Shown: positions 1-7,397 of the stretch, piece after piece
Numbering within the stretch: position 1 is the first letter of the stretch
Layout of the letters: each line of letters opens with the position of its first letter
NCBI GenBank assembly: GCA_016930675.1
Contig: JAFGGG010000001.1
Location: forward strand, 1 to 64,000
From: Spirochaetales bacterium
Lineage (GTDB): Bacteria; Spirochaetota; Spirochaetia; SZUA-6; RPPD01
DNA length: 64,000 nucleotides
Direction: 5' to 3'
Program-made: the position numbers and the translations under genes
Notes under the pieces: generated by a model
Told to the model about the DNA's origin: nothing
What the model saw: the letters and a program-made list of their open reading frames with translations, nothing else
Databases searched by the model: none

Positions 1-525
1 AAGTGGTTCCATGATACGATAACCAAATGCCTTCTCCGGATCTATGCCCAGCTGCTCAAAAACATTGTGCTGCCGCTTGATGCCGGCCACGGTCTCATCC
101 ACATCGGTAAGAATCGTGCCCTGCAGCAAATATTTTGCTCCGCTCTGCTTTACCAGCCGGCCGAAGACACTGCGGTAGAAGGTTTGGGTAATGGCCTCAC
201 GCTTGGCTTCGGGATCCGTTACTCCCTTAAGCGCTGCAAAAAACTCCTCGCGTGCGTCCACGACTTCGATCGTAATGCCGAGAGCGCTGAAAAAGCCTGT
301 AACCTGCTCGGCTTCGCCGGCGCGCATCAGACCGTTTTCGATGAACACCGTCTTCAGGCGCTTACCCAAAGCGCGGTGCCCCAGCATGGTCACCGTGGAC
401 GAGTCCACGCCACCGGATAGCGCGTTGATGGCCGATCCCTCTCCTACGGTCTTCTTAATCTCTTCCACCATATCGGTGATGAAACTCTCCGGATTTAATG
501 CTTGCGCGGTTATTTCCTTAATCAT
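1..525 (-). CDS. GuaA-type ATP pyrophosphatase (PP-loop) protein, N-terminal part only
   Basis: Partial gene reading off the left edge; 175 codons are visible. The PP-loop SGGVDSS sits at residues 37-43, followed by features of the GMP synthase ATP-pyrophosphatase domain (a GVTDPEAKR segment and YLLQGTI). In GuaA this domain adenylates XMP before amination to GMP. The protein begins directly with the ATP-binding domain, with an AAAGGAGAG ribosome site just before the ATG and a promoter 43-71 nt upstream. There is therefore no room for the N-terminal glutaminase domain of ordinary bacterial GuaA. It resembles the separate synthetase subunit (GuaAB) seen in archaea, or a PP-loop paralogue with another substrate. 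The segment after LLQGTI (TDVDETVAGIKRQHNV) departs from the usual GuaA sequence, so GMP synthase identity is only probable. Confidence 0.75.
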   Translation of the reverse strand, partial: MIKEITAQALNPESFITDMVEEIKKTVGEGSAINALSGGVDSSTVTMLGHRALGKRLKTVFIENGLMRAGEAEQVTGFFSALGITIEVVDAREEFFAALKGVTDPEAKREAITQTFYRSVFGRLVKQSGAKYLLQGTILTDVDETVAGIKRQHNVFEQLGIDPEKAFGYRIMEPL

Positions 526-567
526 GCCGTCTCTCCTTTTATAGTTTTCAAGTTGATCCTTACGATA

Positions 568-596
568 GTTATAAAATAAATCGCTTGACGTATCAA
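568..596 (-). promoter_or_regulatory. Promoter of the PP-loop gene
   Basis: Read on the minus strand: -35 TTGATA (591-596), 17-bp spacer, -10 TATAAC (568-573). The predicted transcript starts near 561, giving a leader of about 35 nt that carries the AAAGGAGAG site. Confidence 0.6.
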
Positions 597-695
597 TCGT
601 ATTACACCATTTTTTGCTTGATGAACACATATTGAAATTGTTTGGTTAGAAATATTGTGCCTGAAGCGGAGGTTTCACCGACCGATATCGTATTA

Positions 696-732
696 CGCCT
701 CCGGTTACTTGCAGGATGCAACGGCCGGGGCG
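696..732. terminator. GC-rich interrupted hairpin downstream of the FG-GAP gene
   Basis: The arms pair as CGCC/GGCG, CCGG/CCGG and TTGCA/TGCAA around a GGA loop, with small internal loops. It lies 12 bp past the end of the minus-strand FG-GAP gene. There is no T-run, so it is at best a weak or Rho-assisted terminator or a 3' stabiliser. Confidence 0.3.
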
Positions 733-744
733 TATGAAAGCAAC

Positions 745-1176
745 CTATTCTCTGGAAAAAATATATGCCGCGCCCTGAAAGTTATGGGATCCTCTTTTGC
801 GCTCGGCCCCGATAATTATGTGCTTTCCGCTCATGCCCACAGAATTCCCGAAGCCATCGCCGTCTTCCGCATCCGATGCCGTCAATTTTTTTATTTGCTT
901 CCAATTACCCTCCTCGTCCCGGCTGCGATAGAAAATATAGGCGGCGCCCCCTCTGATGCCGCCGCCGCTGTCTCCGTTCGCACCCACCAGAGCGATATCT
1001 CCCTCCACAGACACGGCGGAACCGAAATAATCATGCTCTTCCGCATCCGCTGCCGTAATTTTTTCCGCTCCCTCTGGTGGAGGCTGAACCGGAGGATCAT
1101 CCCCGTTCTGCAGAGAGCAGCAATAAAATAGAATCTGGAACAATATAACGGGCACATACACGAAGCACCTTTTCAT
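745..1176 (-). CDS. Small FG-GAP repeat lipoprotein
   Basis: 143 residues. The signal peptide ends in a lipobox-like FYCC, followed by a proline-rich linker and two FG-GAP (integrin-alpha type beta-propeller) repeats, each with the DYFG/DGFG...SV...G...GAAYIF pattern. A complete FG-GAP propeller needs about seven blades; two blades cannot close one, so this protein must oligomerise, bind as a fragment, or be a shortened relative of the seven-repeat protein at 26695-27939. The ribosome site is AGAGGAGG just before the ATG. It probably sits at the cell surface. The end, AYIFSRE, falls at a repeat boundary, so it looks like a clean short protein rather than a frameshift. It is the only gene of its transcription unit. 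Confidence 0.7.
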   Translation of the reverse strand: MKRCFVYVPVILFQILFYCCSLQNGDDPPVQPPPEGAEKITAADAEEHDYFGSAVSVEGDIALVGANGDSGGGIRGGAAYIFYRSRDEEGNWKQIKKLTASDAEDGDGFGNSVGMSGKHIIIGAERKRGSHNFQGAAYIFSRE

Positions 1177-1211
1177 GGAAATCCTCCTCTTTGTTTCATC
1201 ATTTGAAGAAC

Positions 1212-1254
1212 AAGATAATTCATAACCTGGAATTTACAATCATACTTTAGTATG
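1212..1254 (-). promoter_or_regulatory. Promoter with adjacent palindrome, FG-GAP gene
   Basis: Minus strand: -35 TTGTAA (1234-1239), 16-bp spacer, -10 TATCTT (1212-1217). Immediately upstream of the -35 is the palindrome CATAC-TTTA-GTATG (1241-1254), placed where an activator would bind. Inference from sequence only. Confidence 0.4.
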
Positions 1255-1427
1255 GCTTACGGTTGTCCTGATGGAACCGGCATTAGTTAGTTTTAAAATT
1301 GTCTTTATATTCATTTTTAAAGTTGTCTTCAAAAAAGCGAGACGTCATGCTCTTTTCCGACAGATCATACATTGCTGTCCACAGAGTCCGGAATCCTTAC
1401 AATTTTTAATAACAGGAAATATTATCG

Positions 1428-2678
1428 TTATCTATCTATACTATAAAAGTAAAAAGAATCTTTTCCGTCCAACCAGTAATGTATCTTCATGCTGAGCTGC
1501 TCAAGATCATAAAGGCTTGTCCATACTGTCTGCAAATAATCGAAGTCATTTTCGGCCATCTTGTTCCGTGCATGCGGATTTGAACGTACTATGCTTATTT
1601 TTTTCATCACCTCAAACAGATCGTCAAGGTTGTGAAGTTTTTTTTGCTCCAACTCATTGCCGGCAAACTCATAGCGCCAACATTGCCTCCGTTCAGATGG
1701 GATGGTTCCATATAACCACGAATTTGTTGAAACAAGGTACTTTTTTTCATCAGGAGAGACAATAAAAAGACGTCCCTGACTGTCAAACTCAAAAACGCAC
1801 ATTGCACCTGAAGCATCCGCCAGCAGCAAGTGAACCACATCGTCACCGAACCAAATTCGTGTTTTTTCCGTCAAAGCCGCGGCTTCCCGCACCGAAGCGC
1901 AGGTATTCAGAATTATTCTCATCATATGATGAGCGTCAACGGCCGGTGAATCGGGATAGGCAAGCCCGGCGTAACTTTCCCGTTCCGGAGTTGCTACAGT
2001 CAAAACGCCAATAAACAAACCCTTTTCGTTTATCCCATCCATAATCCAATGCTCAAGGCAGATGATTGTGGATCCCAAAGTTTTATAGTCACCCGATAAA
2101 CCAGCGCGTACTACAGCGCCGTTGGGCTGCAGCCAATCGAAATTCCTGCCCACAATGGTTTTCTTTTTACCCTGCACATCAGAATTGCAGGCCACAATAC
2201 TGCAAAGAGCGCCCAGTTCTTTAAAAGCCGTATGCTTTTTTTCTGCAAAACCAAGTCCCAGCCAGCCCAGGTTCACAAAAAACTCCCTTTCCATAAAGCG
2301 CAGATCCATATCTTCCATATTCATATCAAATGCTTTGGCAATCCCTTTTAGTTCCTCCAAGTAAGCCGGATAAAGATTTTCATACATCGCGATAATTCGC
2401 TTATTTAATTCCCGCGCGTTTGGTTCACATATTTTAGGCCGCACCACGGTTTTTTTGGCCAGCATACCCAGCTGACAACCCAATTCAAAATGAGTTCCGC
2501 CTATATGTATGTAATCGATAAAATCTACTCCCATTTCTTTGTCGACAAAGCGAATCACGTCCAAGCCCGTTTCTCTGCTCACTTCTTCAAGCTCAGCTTT
2601 AAAAGAAAATAAATAAGATATGAGGCAAGAGCATAAAGCCAAGACTGAAACCGGTATTATAAGCCATTTCGTATCCAT
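1428..2678 (-). CDS. C45-like Ntn hydrolase / acyltransferase, membrane anchored
   Basis: 416 residues from the ATG at 2678, which has an AAGGA site 7 nt upstream and a promoter at 2709-2737. An in-frame ATG further upstream at 2756 lies above that promoter and is rejected. An N-terminal hydrophobic segment (IIPVSVLALCSCLISYLF) anchors or exports the protein. The family pattern of acyl-CoA:6-aminopenicillanate acyltransferase-like (C45) and choloylglycine hydrolase-like enzymes is visible: ALCSIVACNSD, then VGRNFDW about 15 residues later. The Cys of ALCS is the expected autocatalytic N-terminal nucleophile, exposed after cleavage of the propeptide. These enzymes cleave linear amide bonds; the substrate here cannot be told. 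It is transcribed alone, divergent from the sigma factor gene. Confidence 0.7.
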   Translation of the reverse strand: MDTKWLIIPVSVLALCSCLISYLFSFKAELEEVSRETGLDVIRFVDKEMGVDFIDYIHIGGTHFELGCQLGMLAKKTVVRPKICEPNARELNKRIIAMYENLYPAYLEELKGIAKAFDMNMEDMDLRFMEREFFVNLGWLGLGFAEKKHTAFKELGALCSIVACNSDVQGKKKTIVGRNFDWLQPNGAVVRAGLSGDYKTLGSTIICLEHWIMDGINEKGLFIGVLTVATPERESYAGLAYPDSPAVDAHHMMRIILNTCASVREAAALTEKTRIWFGDDVVHLLLADASGAMCVFEFDSQGRLFIVSPDEKKYLVSTNSWLYGTIPSERRQCWRYEFAGNELEQKKLHNLDDLFEVMKKISIVRSNPHARNKMAENDFDYLQTVWTSLYDLEQLSMKIHYWLDGKDSFYFYSIDR

Positions 2679-2708
2679 ACCATTATCCTTAAGCGGTTTT
2701 AAAGGCCA

Positions 2709-2737
2709 AATGTATAATAATACAGAAGTCTTTACAA
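2709..2737 (-). promoter_or_regulatory. Promoter of the Ntn hydrolase gene
   Basis: Minus strand: -35 TTGTAA (2732-2737), 17-bp spacer, -10 TACATT (2709-2714). Its position supports the start codon at 2678. Confidence 0.55.
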
Positions 2738-2762
2738 CCATATAGGCATATACCATTTTTTA

Positions 2763-2828
2763 TGCTATAATATTAGCACTTAAAAACAAACAGGTTTACG
2801 CCTGCCGGGTATTAAGACAGAACCTGTT
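2763..2828 (+). promoter_or_regulatory. Extended -10 promoter and leader hairpin of the sigma factor gene
   Basis: TGC-TATAAT (2763-2771) is an extended -10 with no good -35. The leader of about 80 nt contains a perfect 8-bp inverted repeat, AACAGGTT (2789-2796) and AACCTGTT (2821-2828), with a 24-nt loop. The lower arm ends 13 nt before the GAGGAG ribosome site, so it could modulate translation of the sigma factor. Confidence 0.45.
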
Positions 2829-2857
2829 CAACCTTAATGCTCGCCTGAGGAGTAATT

Positions 2858-3748
2858 GTGAAATTGGTGGACATAATCCTTATTAAAGACTCGATCCAGG
2901 GAAATCACGGCGCCCTTGAAAAACTCATCCGCAGATATCAGCATTGGCTGTATAATCTGGTTTTGCGCATGGTAGGCGATCCTTTTGAGGCTGAAGATAT
3001 TACTCAGGAAATTCTCATAAAAATTATAACCAAACTCCCTACATTCAAAGGAAAAAGCGAATTCAAAACCTGGCTTTACCGGATTGCCTGCAACCATGTC
3101 ATAAACATAAAAAAATGCTCAAGAGAAAAGAAAGGCCCCGTTACCTTCAGCACACTCTGGAAAAACATACAAAGCACTCCCGATTTCGATTTCGCTGACA
3201 CAAAAATCCAGGGAGTCGAGACAAAGCTTATTGTCGATGAGATAAAATTCGAGTGCATGTTGGGCATGCTTATATGTTTAAAACCTGTAGCGCGTCTGGC
3301 CTTTATTCTCGGCGTCTTCTTCCAATTTGAGGACACAGTTGCTTCTGAAATGATGGGAATAACGCGGGTTAATTTTCGGAAAATACTTTCCCGGGCCCGT
3401 AATGAACTGTTCAACTTTATGAACGATAAATGCTCTCTTATGAAGCCCGGTAATCCCTGCCAATGTAAAAGAAAGCTAAAGAGTATGCTAGCGGCGGGCT
3501 ATATTGATCCCAAAAAATTACGCTTTAACTCCGATTTTATAAAAAAGGTTAGACAGATGATCCCGAAGAAAATGGAATCTTTTAATGATGTATATGATAG
3601 TAAGGTTATAGAACTTTTTCGTGATCAACCATTTAAAAATCAGCCTGATTTTAATAAACGATTAGCACATATTATAAATACTACTACGCTTTTAAAGATT
3701 TTCTCTCTTGATAAGATTCCGGCACGACAAAAACAACCAAGAAAATGA
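2858..3748 (+). CDS. ECF-type RNA polymerase sigma factor with C-terminal extension
   Basis: 296 residues starting at GTG, with GAGGAG 5 nt upstream. Region 2 is clear: LIRRYQHWLYNLVLRMVGDP, then AEDITQEILIKI and FKTWLYRIACNHVINI, which contact core polymerase and the -10 element. Region 4 follows at about residues 140-195 (DTVASEMMGITRVNFRKILSRARNEL) and recognises the -35. About 100 further residues carry a Cys-rich patch (CSLMKPGNPCQCKRK) and a helical tail. Standard ECF factors are about 170-200 residues, so this belongs to the extended ECF type whose tail is often regulatory. No anti-sigma gene is adjacent; the next gene encodes an ankyrin lipoprotein. The Cys patch could bind metal or sense redox state (inference). 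Confidence 0.85.
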   Translation: MKLVDIILIKDSIQGNHGALEKLIRRYQHWLYNLVLRMVGDPFEAEDITQEILIKIITKLPTFKGKSEFKTWLYRIACNHVINIKKCSREKKGPVTFSTLWKNIQSTPDFDFADTKIQGVETKLIVDEIKFECMLGMLICLKPVARLAFILGVFFQFEDTVASEMMGITRVNFRKILSRARNELFNFMNDKCSLMKPGNPCQCKRKLKSMLAAGYIDPKKLRFNSDFIKKVRQMIPKKMESFNDVYDSKVIELFRDQPFKNQPDFNKRLAHIINTTTLLKIFSLDKIPARQKQPRK

Positions 3749-3846
3749 GGTTTTAAAAATGCGGACAAAATTGTGAATTAACTGTCACATATTCGTTTTT
3801 TTTCAGTCTAACCATATATAACTTTATCAAACCAAGGAGTTAGCTT

Positions 3847-4413
3847 ATGAAAAAGGCAATGTACATTACGGGCATATTGTGTCTTGTTCTTATGAGCTGC
3901 AATGAACCGGAAAATACCGGTACCCAGCTTTTTAAGGCCATTTACGACAGCGATATTGACAAAGTAAAAGAATTGGTGAATCAGGGCATTGATGTAAACG
4001 AATACACTTCCGAGCATGGTGATTCGGCGCTTACGTATGCGATTCTCACCGGAACTAACGATATGGTAAATCTGCTGCTTGATAACGATGCCAAACCTGG
4101 TCCCAGTCGACCCGGAGATCACTGGAGTGATATGTCAATTCCCATGGCCATTACTTTAAATCAAATGGACATGGTGAAAACACTTATAACGAGAGGTGTG
4201 GGAGTAAACGCCGAAAGCATACGCGACGCCACATTGTTGATTTATACATCATGCAAAGGCTACACGGAACTGGTGCAGGCTCTCATCGACAGCGGCCAGG
4301 TGGATATAAATCATAGAGGAGGTTATTTGAAGCAAACTGCCTTGGAAAGGGCAAAGGCAGAGGGACATGACGATATTGTAAAACTCCTCATAGACGCCGG
4401 AGCAGAGGAATAA
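3847..4413 (+). CDS. Ankyrin-repeat lipoprotein
   Basis: 188 residues. The signal peptide with lipobox VLMSC is followed by about four ankyrin repeats (for example FKAIYDSDIDKVKELVNQG and GYTELVQALIDSG). Ankyrin repeats mediate protein-protein contacts; here the protein would be lipid-anchored in the periplasm or on the surface. The start has AAGGAG upstream. Its stop overlaps the next start as TAATG, so it is translationally coupled to the downstream permease and probably works with it, for example as a periplasmic partner. No catalytic motif is visible. Confidence 0.8.
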   Translation: MKKAMYITGILCLVLMSCNEPENTGTQLFKAIYDSDIDKVKELVNQGIDVNEYTSEHGDSALTYAILTGTNDMVNLLLDNDAKPGPSRPGDHWSDMSIPMAITLNQMDMVKTLITRGVGVNAESIRDATLLIYTSCKGYTELVQALIDSGQVDINHRGGYLKQTALERAKAEGHDDIVKLLIDAGAEE

Positions 4414-5435
4414 TGCTGAAGCAGACCGATTCAATCATACTTGCAGCCGGCGGCACGGATAAAAGAAAAATCGTTTTAATCCAAATTGTACTCATAGCTT
4501 GTATTCTCTTAGCCTTGTTGGATTTCGGATACAAACTCATATATAACATAAATCCCGCCAATAAGCAGCAGTGCGTCGTGTATAAACTATTACCCGAACC
4601 GGAATTCATTCTGTTTGAAAACCTTATTGAACTGCCCATGATCATATTCTTAAGTATTTTTGCAGGTCTTTTTTTGCAGCGGCTGTTTTACCGACTGCGT
4701 TTCCCCATTCTCCACGGTCCTTTCCGAACATTTTTAACAGCCTCACTGCTGCCCATTTGTTCGTGCTCGTCGGTTTCTCTGTTAAGCGGTATGGGTAAAA
4801 TATTTAATATCCGAAACACCGTGATTTTTTTTATAACAGCCCCGTTGTTAAATCCCTTTATCATTCTTATGTCTATAAATTTACTGGGAATAAAATACTG
4901 TCTGTTAAGAATTATCGGTACTTTTCTATTGTCCTTCTCTACGGGTTTTTTAATACATTTTCTGCATCCAAAAATTGAAATAAAAAACCAATGCCGGGTG
5001 CGGTGCACAAGGCAGGATGGATGTGTACCTGCGAAGCTAAATCCATTTGTAAAAGGCACGCGAATATTTAAGGGTCTCATTCCCTTTGTGCTCTTTGGCG
5101 CGGGACTTAGCATTACCTTCAGCTTTCTGCTGGGCAATCCACTGGAGGTAATGAAGGGTATCCTGCAGTCATTTATGAGTAAAGCCGGCATTGTGCTTCT
5201 GGGCATCCCGCTTTATATTTGCGGAGGAGCGGACATTCTTATCTTAAAGCCCCTCATGCATGCCGGCCTGCCGCTGGGCTCGGCACTGTCTTTTTCCCTT
5301 ACGGCGGCGGCTGTTTGTATTCCCTCTTTGCTCATGTTAAGCCGTTTATTGGGAAAAAAGACAGTGCTCATGCTTACCGTGTATCTTGTGTTATTCAGTT
5401 TTTGCTGCGGAGAATTCATTAATATGCTGGTTTAA
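4413..5435 (+). CDS. ArsP/UPF0718-like permease (SO_0444 type)
   Basis: 340 residues with about eight transmembrane helices. A conserved CSC motif (LLPICSCSSVSLLSG, Cys116 and Cys118) lies in a membrane segment, followed by a TAPLLNPFIIL segment. This pattern is typical of the DUF318/ArsP permease family, members of which export trivalent organoarsenicals or heavy metals through paired cysteines. A cytosolic loop between helices (about 185-215) carries two more Cys (CRVRCTRQDGC). It starts within the stop codon of the ankyrin lipoprotein gene. The substrate is not predictable. The end overlaps the convergent DUF3795 gene by 4 bases. Confidence 0.75.
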   Translation: MLKQTDSIILAAGGTDKRKIVLIQIVLIACILLALLDFGYKLIYNINPANKQQCVVYKLLPEPEFILFENLIELPMIIFLSIFAGLFLQRLFYRLRFPILHGPFRTFLTASLLPICSCSSVSLLSGMGKIFNIRNTVIFFITAPLLNPFIILMSINLLGIKYCLLRIIGTFLLSFSTGFLIHFLHPKIEIKNQCRVRCTRQDGCVPAKLNPFVKGTRIFKGLIPFVLFGAGLSITFSFLLGNPLEVMKGILQSFMSKAGIVLLGIPLYICGGADILILKPLMHAGLPLGSALSFSLTAAAVCIPSLLMLSRLLGKKTVLMLTVYLVLFSFCCGEFINMLV

Positions 5436-5773
5436 GCTCTCATCTGTTCCAGACGTTTTCGCGGAGTATCATCATGTTTCCAGATTTCACTTACCTTTTC
5501 ACACCCGAAATCCGGGCAGTCCGCGCAGGTGGCAAACCCTTTCTCAAGCGCGCACAGCCTGATCCCGCAGACAAGACAGTGACTGAAAAGCTTGGCTTTT
5601 TCCTCCTGCTGACAGCCCAGACAATTAATTATTTTCCAGTCAATCGACACGTTGAACATTGCCGACCATTCCCGGGCTGTTTTTTTTCTCAGCTCATCAT
5701 CATTCTTAAGCGTTGCTTTGTAGGCATTGCATTCGGAACACATAAGACCGCATTTGGCGATAATTTTTTCCAT
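5432..5773 (-). CDS. DUF3795 zinc-finger-like protein
   Basis: 113 residues, Cys rich. The N-terminal AKCGLMCSECNAYKAT motif, then CLGCQQ, CLVCGIRLCA and CADCPDFGCEK, match DUF3795, a small family of presumed metal-binding proteins of unknown function. The ATG is preceded by AAGGAG. It overlaps the permease stop codon tail to tail. The Cys pairs suggest Zn or Fe-S binding. Confidence 0.75.
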   Translation of the reverse strand: MEKIIAKCGLMCSECNAYKATLKNDDELRKKTAREWSAMFNVSIDWKIINCLGCQQEEKAKLFSHCLVCGIRLCALEKGFATCADCPDFGCEKVSEIWKHDDTPRKRLEQMRA

Positions 5774-5840
5774 ATTTCACTCCTTGTTTTTTTTAATAGT
5801 GTACAAGTGATACGTGACAGATGTATGTCAGGTTTGATTA

Positions 5841-7382
5841 TTATTCCAGATCATTCGACAAGATCCAACCGCTGAGTCTCTCCTCAGTCCTTATTTTATA
5901 AAACCCGTCAATTTGATCTATCAGATTTTTTTCTAATTGAACAATTATTTTTTCTCCATTGATATCAACAACTACTTCAAAAATATTATTCTTAACCCCA
6001 ATAATAATGCATTCTTTTCCTTTTGGAATGGTTATTGTTAATCCTTGTTTTGTGATTGTCATTTTTTTATTAATTATCCCGATAATATCGAGTTCATTTT
6101 TGTAATAGGAGAGTATTTCAATTCTATCACCCTTTTTCAATTTCTTTGATATTTCGCTACTTATAGTAGCAGACTTATATAAATTTACTGATTGTTTTTT
6201 AATTATATTATTTTCTATACACTGAGCTTTATTGAAATAATTTTCTATCTCCTCTCTTGTTTTTAATTCATCGGGTGAAAAAGATATTTTTGTAAAATCT
6301 ATATTTAGATAATCCAATTTTTTAAAACGTTTAAACACTATTAATGAATCATTCGTTATATCCGTACGTTTCAAATTCAGCTTTTCTAAATTATTCAAAT
6401 CTTGTATATGTTTCACTCCCTTGTCATCAATATTTGCATCTTCCAAATTGAGCACCTCAAGATTCTTCATACCCTTTAAATACTGCAAGCCATTATTACT
6501 TATATTTGTTTGATCCAGAATCAATACCCTTAGATTTATCAGTTTTGATATATGTTTTAAGCCCTCATCCGAAATAACTGTTTTTCCCAAATTCAGTTCT
6601 TTTAAATTTCTTAAATCTGACAAGTTCCTCATACCTTCATCTGTAATTTTTGTTTTTTCTAAAGAAAGCTTTTCCAATTCTTTCATCTCTTTTACATACT
6701 TCAACGCGTCATCATTTACTTTTGTAAACCCGAGATCAAGATATGTTATTTTGTTCTTTGCTATATAATCCAACCCTCCGTCTTCCGTTAATTTTGTACG
6801 GTGCAGATCTACATATTTCAAATTATTGATGTTTTTCAAAAATGAAATTCCCGCATTTGTAACATCCGCATCTCTTATTATGAGATATTGCAATTTTTTT
6901 AAATCTTTGAAATATGATAAAATTTCATCATTAATGTTGTCTGAGTTTTCAGAAAAATAATAAAGATTTTTTAACTCACTTAATATTTTCAATTGCTCAT
7001 TTTTATAACCACTTGTTTTTATAAACAGATAAAAAGGTCTTTCCACATGTTTCAATGAACAAAGATCGACAGGCTCCTCTATCTCATAATATATTGTATC
7101 ATGTTCCAGCATCTCAAAATCGTTTTCATGTTCAACCTCGATTGCGACCAGTTTATCATTGACATATAACTTTTGCTGTGTTGTCCGATACCGTAACTCA
7201 TTTTCACCTTGATAGAAATAATAAAAGCCATGTATGGAAATAATTTCATTTACACTGCATATTTTTTCTTCTTTCTTATTATTCTGATTTATAAGGATAA
7301 CTTTTTTTTCTTCCGCATGCAGAATGCAGACAGAATTAATTAAAAAAACGAGCACCATACAATATTTTAAACACTTACTCAT
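5841..7382 (-). CDS. Exported leucine-rich repeat protein with SH3-like tail
   Basis: 513 residues from ATG 7382, preceded by GGGG 5 nt upstream; a GTG two codons earlier is less likely. A signal peptide (MVLVFLINSVCILHA) leads into a beta-rich region. About nine LRRs of 24 residues follow (LNLGKTVISDEGLKHISKL type, the bacterial/RNase-inhibitor-like class with KLxDEGLxxL). The last 130 residues contain an SH3b-like module (VNLYKSATISSEISKKLKKG ... GWILSNDLE). Last gene of a three-gene operon; 15 nt separate it from the upstream LRR gene. The coding sequence is strikingly AT rich compared with flanking genes. Probably a periplasmic or surface binding protein. Confidence 0.8.
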   Translation of the reverse strand: MSKCLKYCMVLVFLINSVCILHAEEKKVILINQNNKKEEKICSVNEIISIHGFYYFYQGENELRYRTTQQKLYVNDKLVAIEVEHENDFEMLEHDTIYYEIEEPVDLCSLKHVERPFYLFIKTSGYKNEQLKILSELKNLYYFSENSDNINDEILSYFKDLKKLQYLIIRDADVTNAGISFLKNINNLKYVDLHRTKLTEDGGLDYIAKNKITYLDLGFTKVNDDALKYVKEMKELEKLSLEKTKITDEGMRNLSDLRNLKELNLGKTVISDEGLKHISKLINLRVLILDQTNISNNGLQYLKGMKNLEVLNLEDANIDDKGVKHIQDLNNLEKLNLKRTDITNDSLIVFKRFKKLDYLNIDFTKISFSPDELKTREEIENYFNKAQCIENNIIKKQSVNLYKSATISSEISKKLKKGDRIEILSYYKNELDIIGIINKKMTITKQGLTITIPKGKECIIIGVKNNIFEVVVDINGEKIIVQLEKNLIDQIDGFYKIRTEERLSGWILSNDLE

Positions 7383-7397
7383 AGACACCCCGTTATA

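Noticed and set aside
1271-1495. Open frame of 74 codons on the plus strand
   Set aside because: No ribosome site; it runs into the end of the Ntn hydrolase gene on the other strand.
2679-2756. Longer N-terminus for the Ntn hydrolase
   Set aside because: It lies upstream of the promoter at 2709-2737 and has no ribosome site; the ATG at 2678 has one.
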